A DNA stretch of 64,000 nucleotides, taken from contig DGHQ01000044.1 of the NCBI GenBank assembly GCA_002392915.1, positions 1-64,000 of the forward strand, in the 5' to 3' direction. This document shows positions 50,892 to 60,141 of this stretch, in pieces. The position numbers and the translations under genes were made by a program. Source of the DNA: Bacteroidales bacterium UBA3844 (lineage in GTDB: Bacteria; Bacteroidota; Bacteroidia; Bacteroidales; Paludibacteraceae). The notes beneath the pieces are model-generated. The model saw only the letters and a list, made by a program, of their open reading frames with translations, had not been told where the DNA came from and did not search any database. Positions within the stretch are counted from its first letter, which is position 1, and each line of letters begins with the position of its first letter.

Positions 50892-53252
50892 TCATACTTT
50901 TTTGCAGTTCAAAACAACAGATATGTCTTTGAATTTTTCTTCAGCGGCATAATTGTTTAGAAGGGAAACAGATTTTGCATCAGATGTATCAGTATTCAAC
51001 ACAAAAATTGATTTATCCATAAGTTTTCCAATCAATACTGTAGCCGATTCATCTACAGATGTTGGACAATTAACAACCACAATATCAAAACCTGACTTCA
51101 AAAAGGCAATAAGAGTCTGCAACTTGTTTTCATTTAACAAATCAGAAGGATTTGACGGAATATTTCCTGCTGGCATAACGAACAAATTATCGTCGTTTTT
51201 GCTCTGATGAATATAATTCTGCCAAGAGCCGTCTTTATCTGAAAGATAGTCGTATACACCAGATTCATTCTTATCAAGAAAACTGCGGAGCATTTTGTCA
51301 TCTTCATCAAAATTAATTAACGCCACCCTTTTTTGCTTTAATGCAAACACTTTAGCTAAATTGGCTGTCACATAACTCTTTCCACTATTAGCATGTAGAT
51401 CAGTGATCATGACAGTCTTTGTATCATCCTCGAAACTTGATTCCAAATAAGTTCTCAAATTCCTAAATGCCTTATTTTCGTCATTTTGGGTGTTTGCACT
51501 AACCACAATTTTATCTTCCTTATAAGGTAACTCTGTCAAAAGATGAACAGGGAGATCAGCTAAGTCATCCAAATTTTCGACCTTTCCTTTTATTGACTCC
51601 CAAAGAAAAACAAGACCAGCTGGAATTAGAATACCAAGCATCAGAGCCACTATAAGAATGTTTTTCTTAATAGGGCTTGTCGGCTCAAGTTTACCATTGG
51701 GTTGTGTTATGATTTGGTTGTTGTAAGCACTATATGCTTGACTCAGCTCATTTTCCTCACGTTTTTGAAGCAGGAAGAGATACAACGTTTCCTTTACTTT
51801 TTGCTGACGTTCAACACCAAGCAAATATTTAGTCTGTGTCGGGCTACTTGCAATTTTAGCTTTACTCTTTGCCTCCGTCTTTCGTAAATTTAGAATTTGG
51901 CTGTCTATCGCATCTATTTGACTATCTATATTGACAAGAATGGACTTTTCCATATCTGCCAAGTTTTTATCATAACTAACAACCATTGGGTTCTTGATAC
52001 TACTATTTGACAAAAGATCATTACGTTTCAAAAGTAAAGAATTGTATTCCTCAATGCTTTTTTCAATCACAGAGTTTGTAATATTTGTCACTGCAGGTAA
52101 AAACTGCTTCTCATGGTTGTTTGCAATAAAGTCTCTAATGTATTCAAGCATTGCCAACTGCGCGTCAAGTTCAGAAACTTTATCCTGTGCCTGACTGGCT
52201 TTATCCAAATGAAGTCTTGCTACTTCATCTACATCCGGAGTAAGATTTCGACTTTTATATGTACTGATATTTTCATCTACACTACCAAGTTCACGCTCAA
52301 TCAATGATAAACGATCATTGATGAACTGGCTAGTGCTAAGTGCAATCTTATTCTTTCCTTCAAGAAGATTTTCATTATAAGCCTCTATTAAAGCAATCAA
52401 AATATTTTCCGCTCTTTTGGGATCAGCATCACTAAAACTCAAATTAAGAATACTTGATTTCTTATCAATAAGGCTTACCTGAAGCTTCTGTTTATAATAT
52501 TCCACGCTCTTCACCAGACCATTTTTCGTCACATGAATTTTTTCTGGGAAGTTGTTTTTTGAGCGGTCCTTACCATAACTCTTATATTCACTGTTATATG
52601 TAACAAGGACTCTGAGTTTTTTATACAAGACAATCGATGTCTCTAACCTTCCATTCCAAGAACCTTCTATATCATCTTTTCCAAATTTAAGAGAAGTTAT
52701 TTCAAATTTAGGTTTAACATCATTCGACTTCTGTTGTATCATTTGTGTTGAATCCTTCAACTCCTCATCATTCATATCTTTCCTTGCATAAGCGATCATT
52801 GATGTAGAATCCAAAGTTATGTCGAATTCACAAAAATCATTTTCCTCCAATCCCAAAATTTCGATATTTATTGGATTTTCGGCACCATAAATAACCCTTT
52901 TTCTGAATGGAGAAATTCTTTTAAACTCCACATCAAGATGAAGTTTCTTCACTACATTGCCAATCAAAGTTGGGCTTTGTATTCTTGAAAGTTCATTGTT
53001 GACGTTTGTATTTCCAGAAAACGTACCAAAATCTTCTGTTAGGTCGGAAACTGACACTTTATTGTTCTTCGACTCTTCCTTGATCAACAACTGTGTTTCT
53101 CTTGTGAATTGTGGTTGTGCAGTATACAGATAGTAGACGGCAAAAAATACGCTTAAGAATAATGAGACCACAAATAATGGCCATTTCTTTAAGCATTGTG
53201 ACAAAAATTTTTTTACCTTGTCTGTCTTACTCTTTTTTGATGAGTTTCCCAT
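50892..53252 (-). CDS. Wzz/Wzc-like polysaccharide co-polymerase with a degenerate kinase domain
   Basis: 786 residues, inner membrane. A short basic N-terminus is followed by TM1 (about 24-46), a long periplasmic Wzz/coiled-coil region (about 60-530, with GNVR-like sequence), TM2 (about 540-560) and a cytoplasmic P-loop domain. That domain resembles bacterial tyrosine kinases, but its motifs are off: Walker A reads HANSGKS (620-626) with no leading Gly, Walker A' reads INFDED (646-651) instead of the usual D.D.R, and Walker B reads VVVNCP (725-730) with Asn for Asp. The C-terminus (VVLNCKKV) has no tyrosine cluster. It probably sets chain length for the exported polymer without being an active kinase. 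Confidence 0.8.
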   Translation of the reverse strand: MGNSSKKSKTDKVKKFLSQCLKKWPLFVVSLFLSVFFAVYYLYTAQPQFTRETQLLIKEESKNNKVSVSDLTEDFGTFSGNTNVNNELSRIQSPTLIGNVVKKLHLDVEFKRISPFRKRVIYGAENPINIEILGLEENDFCEFDITLDSTSMIAYARKDMNDEELKDSTQMIQQKSNDVKPKFEITSLKFGKDDIEGSWNGRLETSIVLYKKLRVLVTYNSEYKSYGKDRSKNNFPEKIHVTKNGLVKSVEYYKQKLQVSLIDKKSSILNLSFSDADPKRAENILIALIEAYNENLLEGKNKIALSTSQFINDRLSLIERELGSVDENISTYKSRNLTPDVDEVARLHLDKASQAQDKVSELDAQLAMLEYIRDFIANNHEKQFLPAVTNITNSVIEKSIEEYNSLLLKRNDLLSNSSIKNPMVVSYDKNLADMEKSILVNIDSQIDAIDSQILNLRKTEAKSKAKIASSPTQTKYLLGVERQQKVKETLYLFLLQKREENELSQAYSAYNNQIITQPNGKLEPTSPIKKNILIVALMLGILIPAGLVFLWESIKGKVENLDDLADLPVHLLTELPYKEDKIVVSANTQNDENKAFRNLRTYLESSFEDDTKTVMITDLHANSGKSYVTANLAKVFALKQKRVALINFDEDDKMLRSFLDKNESGVYDYLSDKDGSWQNYIHQSKNDDNLFVMPAGNIPSNPSDLLNENKLQTLIAFLKSGFDIVVVNCPTSVDESATVLIGKLMDKSIFVLNTDTSDAKSVSLLNNYAAEEKFKDISVVLNCKKV

Positions 53253-53283
53253 CGTTTATATGTTTGTATTAATTTACTAATTA

Positions 53284-56200
53284 TTATTCAACAACTATTT
53301 TCCAGCACTCAGAGTCTATCTTTACTAAGTATACATCAGAAACCGGCATAGTTATGCTAAACACATCAGAATCTGCCTTTTTGTTAAAGACTACTTTTCC
53401 TAATATGGAATATACTCGTACCTCACAGTCTTTAGCATTTTGCACATATATATTCTTTCCTTTAGCAAACACTTGTTTACTGTCTTTGGAAATTTTAGTA
53501 TCTTTCACTCCAGCGCTCTGACATACAACACTTCCATTTGCAGATAAAGGAGTCGATGTGATAACTTCATTTCCTTCATCATTTATGCATTTTGCAAAAA
53601 GTTTCATAGAAGAAACTCCGTCTTTCTCTCTACCATATGATTCATCTGGATTATGAGGCGTAGAGGTTATTCTGCTTATCTCAACGTCTTTGTCAAGAAA
53701 ATATTTACGAAGCACTATTGTTTCTGGCACAGCAACACTTAACTTAAAATTCAAGTGTAGAGGACCTAATTCTGTATTTTTGTCTGCCCACAGAAGTCTA
53801 TAACCATATGCAGGAACTATAACCTTATCGTCAGAAGGAATCGTACATTTAATTGCTTTTGTCACATTTTCAATGGTCATTCCTGCGATATCTACATCCT
53901 GTCCGCTTCCATTGTAAAGTTCTATCCAATCCGAAGACTCTCCGTTTTCATCCAACAATGATTGATTAGACGAACAAATCTCATTCAAATATAAATTTTC
54001 TGGAAGTTTACAATTAGAGTCATGCTCAAAATAAATACTTATTTTCAACTCACCCGATTCTGCAACTTTTGTCAAATACTTTTCTGTGTATTTACTGTTA
54101 TTGGCTGTTCTGACAGTCTCATTGTTAACCTCCCATCTCAAAATTTTGTACCCGTAAGGTATGATAGGTTCTATCTTTACTCGTTCGTTTGAATAGCGAG
54201 ATGTATTATATTTGACACCGCTGAATTCTCTTTTATTGAGTAAGAATTTGAAATCAGGGGTCTCATTCTCTGGGAAAACGGCTCTGACCTTGACACTAAC
54301 AACATCATCTCCCAATCCATATTCTTTTTTCAATTGGTCGACAACATATTTTTTTCTCTCCTTTGCAAAAGATCGCATTGACTCAATCTCACTGTGATAT
54401 TTATCAAAACTGCCTGGACAATCCAACAGGTCACTATGCTTAATAGTCGCACACATCTCGAAATCGGTCATATCCAATAGAGAATCAATCTTAGTGTCGA
54501 TTCTTTCATCTGTAAACTGATTTTCTATCCTGTCTAAATATTGATCAAGAAATTTCCAACGGAAATCCTCATTTTTCATGCACGATTGCATTAAAATTAA
54601 AGGTTTCGTAGACTTTGTCTTGATTGGCTTTGTTGTGAAATCAAGCATACATGTGTCTAACGCTGATGATCTAGAAGATAAGCCCAAATCTGTATCATAC
54701 AAAATCCATCGGAACCTTCCTCCATCGTGTTTTCTCCACAACTTTATATTGTTTGTCACCCAATCAGTGTTACCAATATATTGCTCTATAATCTGATAAT
54801 CGACATACTCATCAATATCCATATGGACATTGAGTTTATCATAAAAATCGTCATCAGAATAACTCTTACTAACATAATCGATCATATTGTCATATGCTTC
54901 ACGAGTTCCTTTTTCACAAATATAACTACCATTACCTTTAAGCAAATCTATATCTTCCTCATCAAGTCCATAATTGTGGTAGACGAAATCCTCATCTGTT
55001 CTCTCTGTAAGGATCATCATTCCATAATACTCGCCATTAAGGTAGAAAGATACTGGTTGTGCAGCTTGTTTGTCGATATTCATACCGTCAGCAAGATTTT
55101 GGATAAACATATCTCTCCAACGTGGCTGTACATAAGAATATCCATTACCGCCATTTCGTAATGCAAGACTTTTGTATTTTTTGTATGAACGATTAGTGAA
55201 AAATGAATTGTAATTCATTTTATTCTTTCCCGAACGTTTGTTCGCCTTGATTTTCAAGCTTTTGCCCACATGTATTCTTGTGCATCCTCCATATACTCCT
55301 ATTTCTACTTCCTGACAATCAACGACCTTTCCGCCTAGAATATATTCAAAGTTGGCGGAACGAGACCAATCCTGATTATAGTTGGCAACAGGCGTACATG
55401 AATTTTCTATTCCATTTTTTCCCTCAACATAAATACCTAACATGTCATCATAGATATCTTTGTAGTTTGCTGAAATAGAAACAACAGGAAGTCTTTCTCC
55501 ATTATTTTGACAAGCATTGTGGTATTTGTCTGGAAGGATAAAGCTTCCCGTCAAAATCTCACTGAATAGCATTCCGTCTTTGTAGGCTCTTGCTCGCAGA
55601 GACGTTGTTTTATCTATTCTTATGACATCTGTATAAATTTTTCCACTTTCTGGAGTTGGAATATCACCATTTATAGTATAATAGATTTTAGCTCCTTCCG
55701 TAGCACAACTTAATTCTACGTTCAAACCATTCTCATACAATCCCGGAGTGCCAGATATGAATGAAGGAGTCGCGACGCGATTAGATATGGAAGTAACTAA
55801 CTTATTATTCTCTTTCCCAGGAGTCGGAATCATAAAACCATCCTGACAATATGAAATGTGAGGATATTGATTTGGATATGTCAACTCTATTTTTCTTCCG
55901 TCTTTCTCAAAGCATATTGAGCCCTCGTCAGTCGATAGTTTATTGCCTACTCTTCCTACATAATTACTTTGGAATTTCGATGCAAATTGACTACTTGTTT
56001 CGGTCTTGCCAAAAAACAAAAGAGAATATCCATTGGGCAAAACGTGCGAGGAATCTAACTTAACACGCCAATTTTCATTGCCTTCTTTGATGTTTGTTAC
56101 CGTCCAACCCTTAAGATCAGTGCTACTACCATCATTATAAAATTCTATATAACCATCATAATTATACTTTTCACTGACAATAGTAGACACATTGTTAGTC

Positions 56201-56289
56201 ATGATTTCCGTGATATGAACTTCAGCGCTCACACCTAAAAACCACGATATACATAGTAGTACGTTAAATATTTTTTTTGTTCTCTTCAT
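53284..56289 (-). CDS. Secreted CotH-family protein with lamin-tail domains and a T9SS tail
   Basis: 1001 residues from the ATG at 56289; another ATG three codons upstream (56298) would leave almost no leader after the promoter at 56308. Domain order: signal peptide; lamin-tail domain (about 25-140, YIEFYNDGSSTDLKGWTVTN); a chitobiase C-terminal-like domain (about 175-245, KIYYTINGDIPTPESGKIY); CotH kinase-like domain (about 260-650, GVYGGCTRIHVGKSLKIK, YYGMMILTERTDEDF and WILYDTDLGL); a second lamin-tail domain (about 790-900, DWIELYNGSGQDVDIAGM); and a T9SS-type tail (VYSILGKVVFNKKADSDVFS). CotH proteins phosphorylate serine in spore coats. Here it would act at the cell surface, on an unknown substrate, inside a polysaccharide locus. 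Confidence 0.82.
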   Translation of the reverse strand: MKRTKKIFNVLLCISWFLGVSAEVHITEIMTNNVSTIVSEKYNYDGYIEFYNDGSSTDLKGWTVTNIKEGNENWRVKLDSSHVLPNGYSLLFFGKTETSSQFASKFQSNYVGRVGNKLSTDEGSICFEKDGRKIELTYPNQYPHISYCQDGFMIPTPGKENNKLVTSISNRVATPSFISGTPGLYENGLNVELSCATEGAKIYYTINGDIPTPESGKIYTDVIRIDKTTSLRARAYKDGMLFSEILTGSFILPDKYHNACQNNGERLPVVSISANYKDIYDDMLGIYVEGKNGIENSCTPVANYNQDWSRSANFEYILGGKVVDCQEVEIGVYGGCTRIHVGKSLKIKANKRSGKNKMNYNSFFTNRSYKKYKSLALRNGGNGYSYVQPRWRDMFIQNLADGMNIDKQAAQPVSFYLNGEYYGMMILTERTDEDFVYHNYGLDEEDIDLLKGNGSYICEKGTREAYDNMIDYVSKSYSDDDFYDKLNVHMDIDEYVDYQIIEQYIGNTDWVTNNIKLWRKHDGGRFRWILYDTDLGLSSRSSALDTCMLDFTTKPIKTKSTKPLILMQSCMKNEDFRWKFLDQYLDRIENQFTDERIDTKIDSLLDMTDFEMCATIKHSDLLDCPGSFDKYHSEIESMRSFAKERKKYVVDQLKKEYGLGDDVVSVKVRAVFPENETPDFKFLLNKREFSGVKYNTSRYSNERVKIEPIIPYGYKILRWEVNNETVRTANNSKYTEKYLTKVAESGELKISIYFEHDSNCKLPENLYLNEICSSNQSLLDENGESSDWIELYNGSGQDVDIAGMTIENVTKAIKCTIPSDDKVIVPAYGYRLLWADKNTELGPLHLNFKLSVAVPETIVLRKYFLDKDVEISRITSTPHNPDESYGREKDGVSSMKLFAKCINDEGNEVITSTPLSANGSVVCQSAGVKDTKISKDSKQVFAKGKNIYVQNAKDCEVRVYSILGKVVFNKKADSDVFSITMPVSDVYLVKIDSECWKIVVE

Positions 56290-56307
56290 AATTCGCATTT
56301 TAAACTA

Positions 56308-56338
56308 CAAAATTACAACTTTATATTTTTTTGGCAAA
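56308..56338 (-). promoter_or_regulatory. Consensus promoter of the CotH-Wzc genes
   Basis: On the minus strand TTTG (56335-56338), a 19-base spacer and TAATTTTG (56308-56315) match the full consensus. The predicted transcript starts near 56300-56304, which favours the ATG at 56289. Confidence 0.65.
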
Positions 56339-56392
56339 GTCGATCATATATTTTAAAATGTCCGACGATTCTAATACTGTCTTAAATGAAGA

Positions 56393-57436
56393 CTAAACTA
56401 AATTAAGTAATGCAAAAATCTCTTTCCCGACAGTTGCCGCCGAATATTCGTTTGCCTTATTCAGACAATTTTTCTTCATATTTATCAACAATGATGGGTT
56501 CTCTTGGATTCTCCGTAAAGTCGATACCAATTCACCGTAATTGCACTGTGTATAACCAATACCTGTTTTACCATCCTCCACAAAATCAGGAAAGCTATTC
56601 CATTTAGCAGATATAACAGGCAAACCCGCTGAATATGCGTCGATTAATGTACCTGGAAGTCCTTCTGTAGGAAATTTTGTTGGAAACAGAAGTGCATCAT
56701 ATTCACGCAAGACTTCCGTGCTCTTAGTCGCATCGACACAACCACGATAACATATGTTTTCCGGAAAATGTTTCTGTAATTCAGAAAAATGCTCAACATA
56801 TGACGGATCAATCTGGCCATAAATATCCAAAGAAAAATAATTTGACTCTTTATTTGTTGTTTCTATCACAGCATTGACCGCATCATCTATTCCCTTCATC
56901 TCCATAATTCGGGAGAAAATACAAAGACGGATAGGAGAAGAGACTTTCATGTTCAATTCCTCTTCTTTTAAGATAGAGAGATTCTTAAAGTTTGGCACAA
57001 TTGTGAGATTATTAAAGCCCTTTTCTTCCAAAGCTTTCTTCATCACCGTCGTCTCAACCCAAATTTGATCGAATCTTTTCAATATAGGTTTCAAATAAGA
57101 ATACTTCTCTATATAATTGGAAAGCCAACCTCCTATCACATCATATATAAGTTTAGTGCCCTTTCCACGGAATAAGACACAAAGTAATGGAAAAAGTAAC
57201 AGAGCTCCATGAGCAGGAAGTATTATCACATTATCGCTGTTCCTACATAGTTTAAGGTAGTTCCAGAAAAAAGAGACTGGGGATTTACGCATACTTTGCA
57301 TATCTAATTCTCCGATCTCATTCTCAGGGAGTTGATCATGAAGCACGCTTGCCAACTGTTTTGTCTTGACAGTTTGACCATCAAAAAGCGGTTTTTCCTT
57401 AGCTAAATACCCTATTATTGAAACTTTATATCTCAT
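56393..57436 (-). CDS. Glycosyltransferase, group 1 (GT4-like)
   Basis: 347 residues from the ATG at 57436 (VSIIGYLAKEKPLFDGQTVK is a typical first strand and donor loop); the frame runs 14 codons further to another ATG that adds a non-matching tail. GT-B fold: IRLCIFSRIMEMKGIDDAV in the middle (start of the donor domain) and the EX7E-type FPTEGLPGTLIDAYSAGLPVI near the end. Transfers a sugar from a nucleotide donor to the growing lipid-linked unit; donor and acceptor are unknown. It is minus strand, as are all genes of the locus. Confidence 0.85.
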   Translation of the reverse strand: MRYKVSIIGYLAKEKPLFDGQTVKTKQLASVLHDQLPENEIGELDMQSMRKSPVSFFWNYLKLCRNSDNVIILPAHGALLLFPLLCVLFRGKGTKLIYDVIGGWLSNYIEKYSYLKPILKRFDQIWVETTVMKKALEEKGFNNLTIVPNFKNLSILKEEELNMKVSSPIRLCIFSRIMEMKGIDDAVNAVIETTNKESNYFSLDIYGQIDPSYVEHFSELQKHFPENICYRGCVDATKSTEVLREYDALLFPTKFPTEGLPGTLIDAYSAGLPVISAKWNSFPDFVEDGKTGIGYTQCNYGELVSTLRRIQENPSLLINMKKNCLNKANEYSAATVGKEIFALLNLV

Positions 57437-57695
57437 ATGGAATTCTTTGTTTATTAATCTATATCTATTTTCAAGCACTTTTAAAAGGCTATATTTTCCC
57501 TCAAAAGCACTTTCTTTAATGTGATCATTAAATTATATAGACAATTAAGTGTAATAATTAATAACAACCACCATTTAATATTTTTCACTGATAATCAGCG
57601 GAAAATTATATAAAATGTTTTAGAGAAACAAAAAAATAAAAAATTCTTAATGCTAAAGCATTCAAATTCTTTTTTGAGGACTATTTAATCATAGA

Positions 57696-58586
57696 TCATT
57701 TATGATTCTTTACTCCTAACAGTCGTTTAATTCTATTAAAAAAAGGAGTCCATAGTCCATAGATTTGCATCAAATTTTCTTCCAAGCACCCATTATTAAA
57801 CTCGTTGCGACGTAAATCAAATGGATTGTCGCCTAAATTAATCCATCCTATTTTAACAGTGGCAGCAAGCTTGAAGCCTTTCTCTTTTATAACCTCTACA
57901 GAATTCACATCCAAATTACCATTAGGATATGAATAAATAAATGAACAATCATCCCCTGTGATATTCTTCATTATCAAAGAACATTTATCTATCTCAACAG
58001 ACAATTCTTGCTTCGTACACTTGTCGCTCATAACATGATCATGAGTGTGGTTGCCAAAATTTGCAAATCCACTTCTCTTCAACTTCTTTAGTTCCTCCTC
58101 ATTCATCGTGATCCTTGGACCTTTATATGCAGGAAGTTTGTCTATTACTTTGGATCTTTCCACATTCGGAATTTTCCATAACTCGTCGACTTCTTTATAT
58201 AAATCAGATTCACGATTTTGAAATGCTCTGGAATACCAATAATAGCCATCTTCTATTCCCTTCGACGCAATAAAGAATGTTGCTGGAATTTGATATTTTT
58301 CAAGAACAGGCAATACATTATCGTAACCACTCTTCCATCCGTCATCAAAACTCAGCCATACATACTTTTTATCCAATGGTTCATTCCCTAAAATTAGAGA
58401 ATAAACTTTTTCAGGAGTGATAAAAACATAGTCATGATTCACAAGCCAAGCTATTAACTTCTCAAATGGTTCTTTTTGTTGGTCATGACCATATATCGAC
58501 AATATTGCATCCTGTCTTAATGAAGACTTTACTATCTTCTTATAGAAAATTAGATATAGAATCTTTGCTAACAATTTTCTCATCAT
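57696..58586 (-). CDS. Polysaccharide deacetylase (NodB domain, CE4)
   Basis: 296 residues. NodB motif 1 SFDDGW (catalytic Asp and metal Asp), motif 2 GNHTHDH (metal His residues), then YSYPNGN (motif 3). An N-terminal hydrophobic stretch (about 4-16) may anchor it. The C-terminal 40 residues are basic. Probably deacetylates an N-acetyl sugar of the surface polymer or a lipid-linked intermediate. The 259-base gap before the next gene and the 430-base gap behind it show it may have its own transcript. Confidence 0.85.
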   Translation of the reverse strand: MMRKLLAKILYLIFYKKIVKSSLRQDAILSIYGHDQQKEPFEKLIAWLVNHDYVFITPEKVYSLILGNEPLDKKYVWLSFDDGWKSGYDNVLPVLEKYQIPATFFIASKGIEDGYYWYSRAFQNRESDLYKEVDELWKIPNVERSKVIDKLPAYKGPRITMNEEELKKLKRSGFANFGNHTHDHVMSDKCTKQELSVEIDKCSLIMKNITGDDCSFIYSYPNGNLDVNSVEVIKEKGFKLAATVKIGWINLGDNPFDLRRNEFNNGCLEENLMQIYGLWTPFFNRIKRLLGVKNHK

Positions 58587-58823
58587 TAAAACTAACTAAT
58601 AAATACTGACAAATTCAAATATTCTAATGTCTTTCGTTTTTCAATCTAAGATCCATTCTAATATTTTCATTAGAATGTTCTCTGGACATCACGTTCTTGA
58701 CACTATTTCTTAATTGAATATTTAAAATATGATACACATAAAACAAAGATAATATATCTAAATAAAAAAAATTACTCATCGAGGAAAAACATTTGTTTTA
58801 TCTAAAAAAACGCACAATCTCTC

Positions 58824-58913
58824 CTAAAATATTCCCATATAAGTCTTTTCTACCACATCATCCAGACCAAAATCATAAAATCTGTAATGATAGCCTGACT
58901 CCGTTTCATGAAC
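58824..58913 (-). pseudogene. Possible 3' relic of a polysaccharide gene
   Basis: In the 430-base gap 58587-59016 one minus-strand frame reads VHETESGYHYRFYDFGLDDV, then VEKTYMGIF-stop (29 codons, stop at 58824-58826), with two stop codons immediately upstream and no start. The composition is protein-like and suggests the end of a truncated glycosyltransferase or similar gene, but I cannot name the family. The rest of the gap is AT-rich with no clear signal. Confidence 0.35.
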
Positions 58914-59016
58914 TCACTAAGATTATTCGCGACATTTGATCAACACATAATACATTTGTTTCATAGCACCTGTCAAAATTCCTACCTTTTAGGGAGGTCA
59001 GGAAGGGCATAAGATC

Positions 59017-60078
59017 CTACAATGTCCCATAATACCCCGCATACCACTTCGCGAACGCTCTCAATCCGTCACGAAGGCTCGTGCTTGGCTTGAAACCGAA
59101 ATCCTGCTCCAATGGAGTGGTGTCTGCAAATGTCACTGGCACATCACCAGCCTGCATCGGAACAAGCTCCTTATGTGATTCGAAATCGTAGTCGGCAGGA
59201 AGCACTTTGGCTGCTATCAGCTCCTCCTGAAGGATCGTCACAAAATCAAGAAGGTTCTCAGGTGAGTTGTTTCCGATATTATACACTTTGTAAGGCGGAA
59301 TAGGCAATCCGTCCTCACCATTCTCCTTCTCCGGTGCATGCTGCATCACACGAACCACACCCTCCACGATATCGTCAACGTATGTGAAGTCACGTTTGCA
59401 GTTGCCATAGTTGAAGATCTGTATTGTCTTGCCCTCACGAAGCTTATTTGTAAATCCAAAATATGCCATATCAGGACGTCCAGCCGGGCCATAGACAGTG
59501 AAGAATCGCAATCCCGTCGACGGAATATTATAAAGCTTCGAATATGCGTGAGCCATCAGCTCGTTGCTCTTCTTTGTGGCAGCATATAGGGAGACGGGAT
59601 TGTCCACCTTGTCGTCTGTGGAATATGGCACTTTTTTATTTGATCCATAGACACTTGAAGACGAAGCGTAGACAAGATGCTCCACCTCATTATGACGGCA
59701 AGCCTCGAGGATATTGTAAAAACCGATAAGGTTTGATTCAATGTAAGCACCAGGATTGGTGATTGAATATCTCACACCCGCCTGTGCCGCAAGATTCACC
59801 ACGACAGCGAATTTTTCCTCAGCAAAAAGTTGATCTACGACAGTCTTATCCGCAAGGTTGGCTTTCACAAACCTCCAATCACGACCAAGATTCTCAATCT
59901 CCTTAAGTCGCTCATATTTGATATTCACATCATAATAGTCTGTAATCGAATCTAGCCCTACCACACGAATATTCTTAAAGTCACGAAACAGACGTTTCAC
60001 CAAGTTTGAACCGACGAAGCCTGCCGCACCCGTGACAAGCACCGTCTTTCCTTCAAGAGATACATTGTATTTTACCAT
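59017..60078 (-). CDS. UDP-glucuronate 4-epimerase-like NAD-dependent epimerase
   Basis: 353 residues. Rossmann motif TGAAGFVGSNL (16-26), ASSSSVYG, catalytic SLYAATKKSNELMAH, and TVYGPAGRPDMAYFGFTNKL, a pattern characteristic of UDP-glucuronate epimerases (UDP-GlcA to UDP-GalA). YYDVNIKYERLKEI in the N-terminal part also fits that group. The product would give galacturonic acid to the surface polymer, so an acidic polysaccharide is likely. Its base composition is less AT-rich than that of the neighbouring glycosyltransferases, suggesting a core gene beside swapped cassettes. Confidence 0.9.
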   Translation of the reverse strand: MVKYNVSLEGKTVLVTGAAGFVGSNLVKRLFRDFKNIRVVGLDSITDYYDVNIKYERLKEIENLGRDWRFVKANLADKTVVDQLFAEEKFAVVVNLAAQAGVRYSITNPGAYIESNLIGFYNILEACRHNEVEHLVYASSSSVYGSNKKVPYSTDDKVDNPVSLYAATKKSNELMAHAYSKLYNIPSTGLRFFTVYGPAGRPDMAYFGFTNKLREGKTIQIFNYGNCKRDFTYVDDIVEGVVRVMQHAPEKENGEDGLPIPPYKVYNIGNNSPENLLDFVTILQEELIAAKVLPADYDFESHKELVPMQAGDVPVTFADTTPLEQDFGFKPSTSLRDGLRAFAKWYAGYYGTL

Positions 60079-60141
60079 AAAAAATCATCCTGAATTATCC
60101 TCTTATAGAACAAAAGGACAGGTCACACTTAACTAGTTTAT

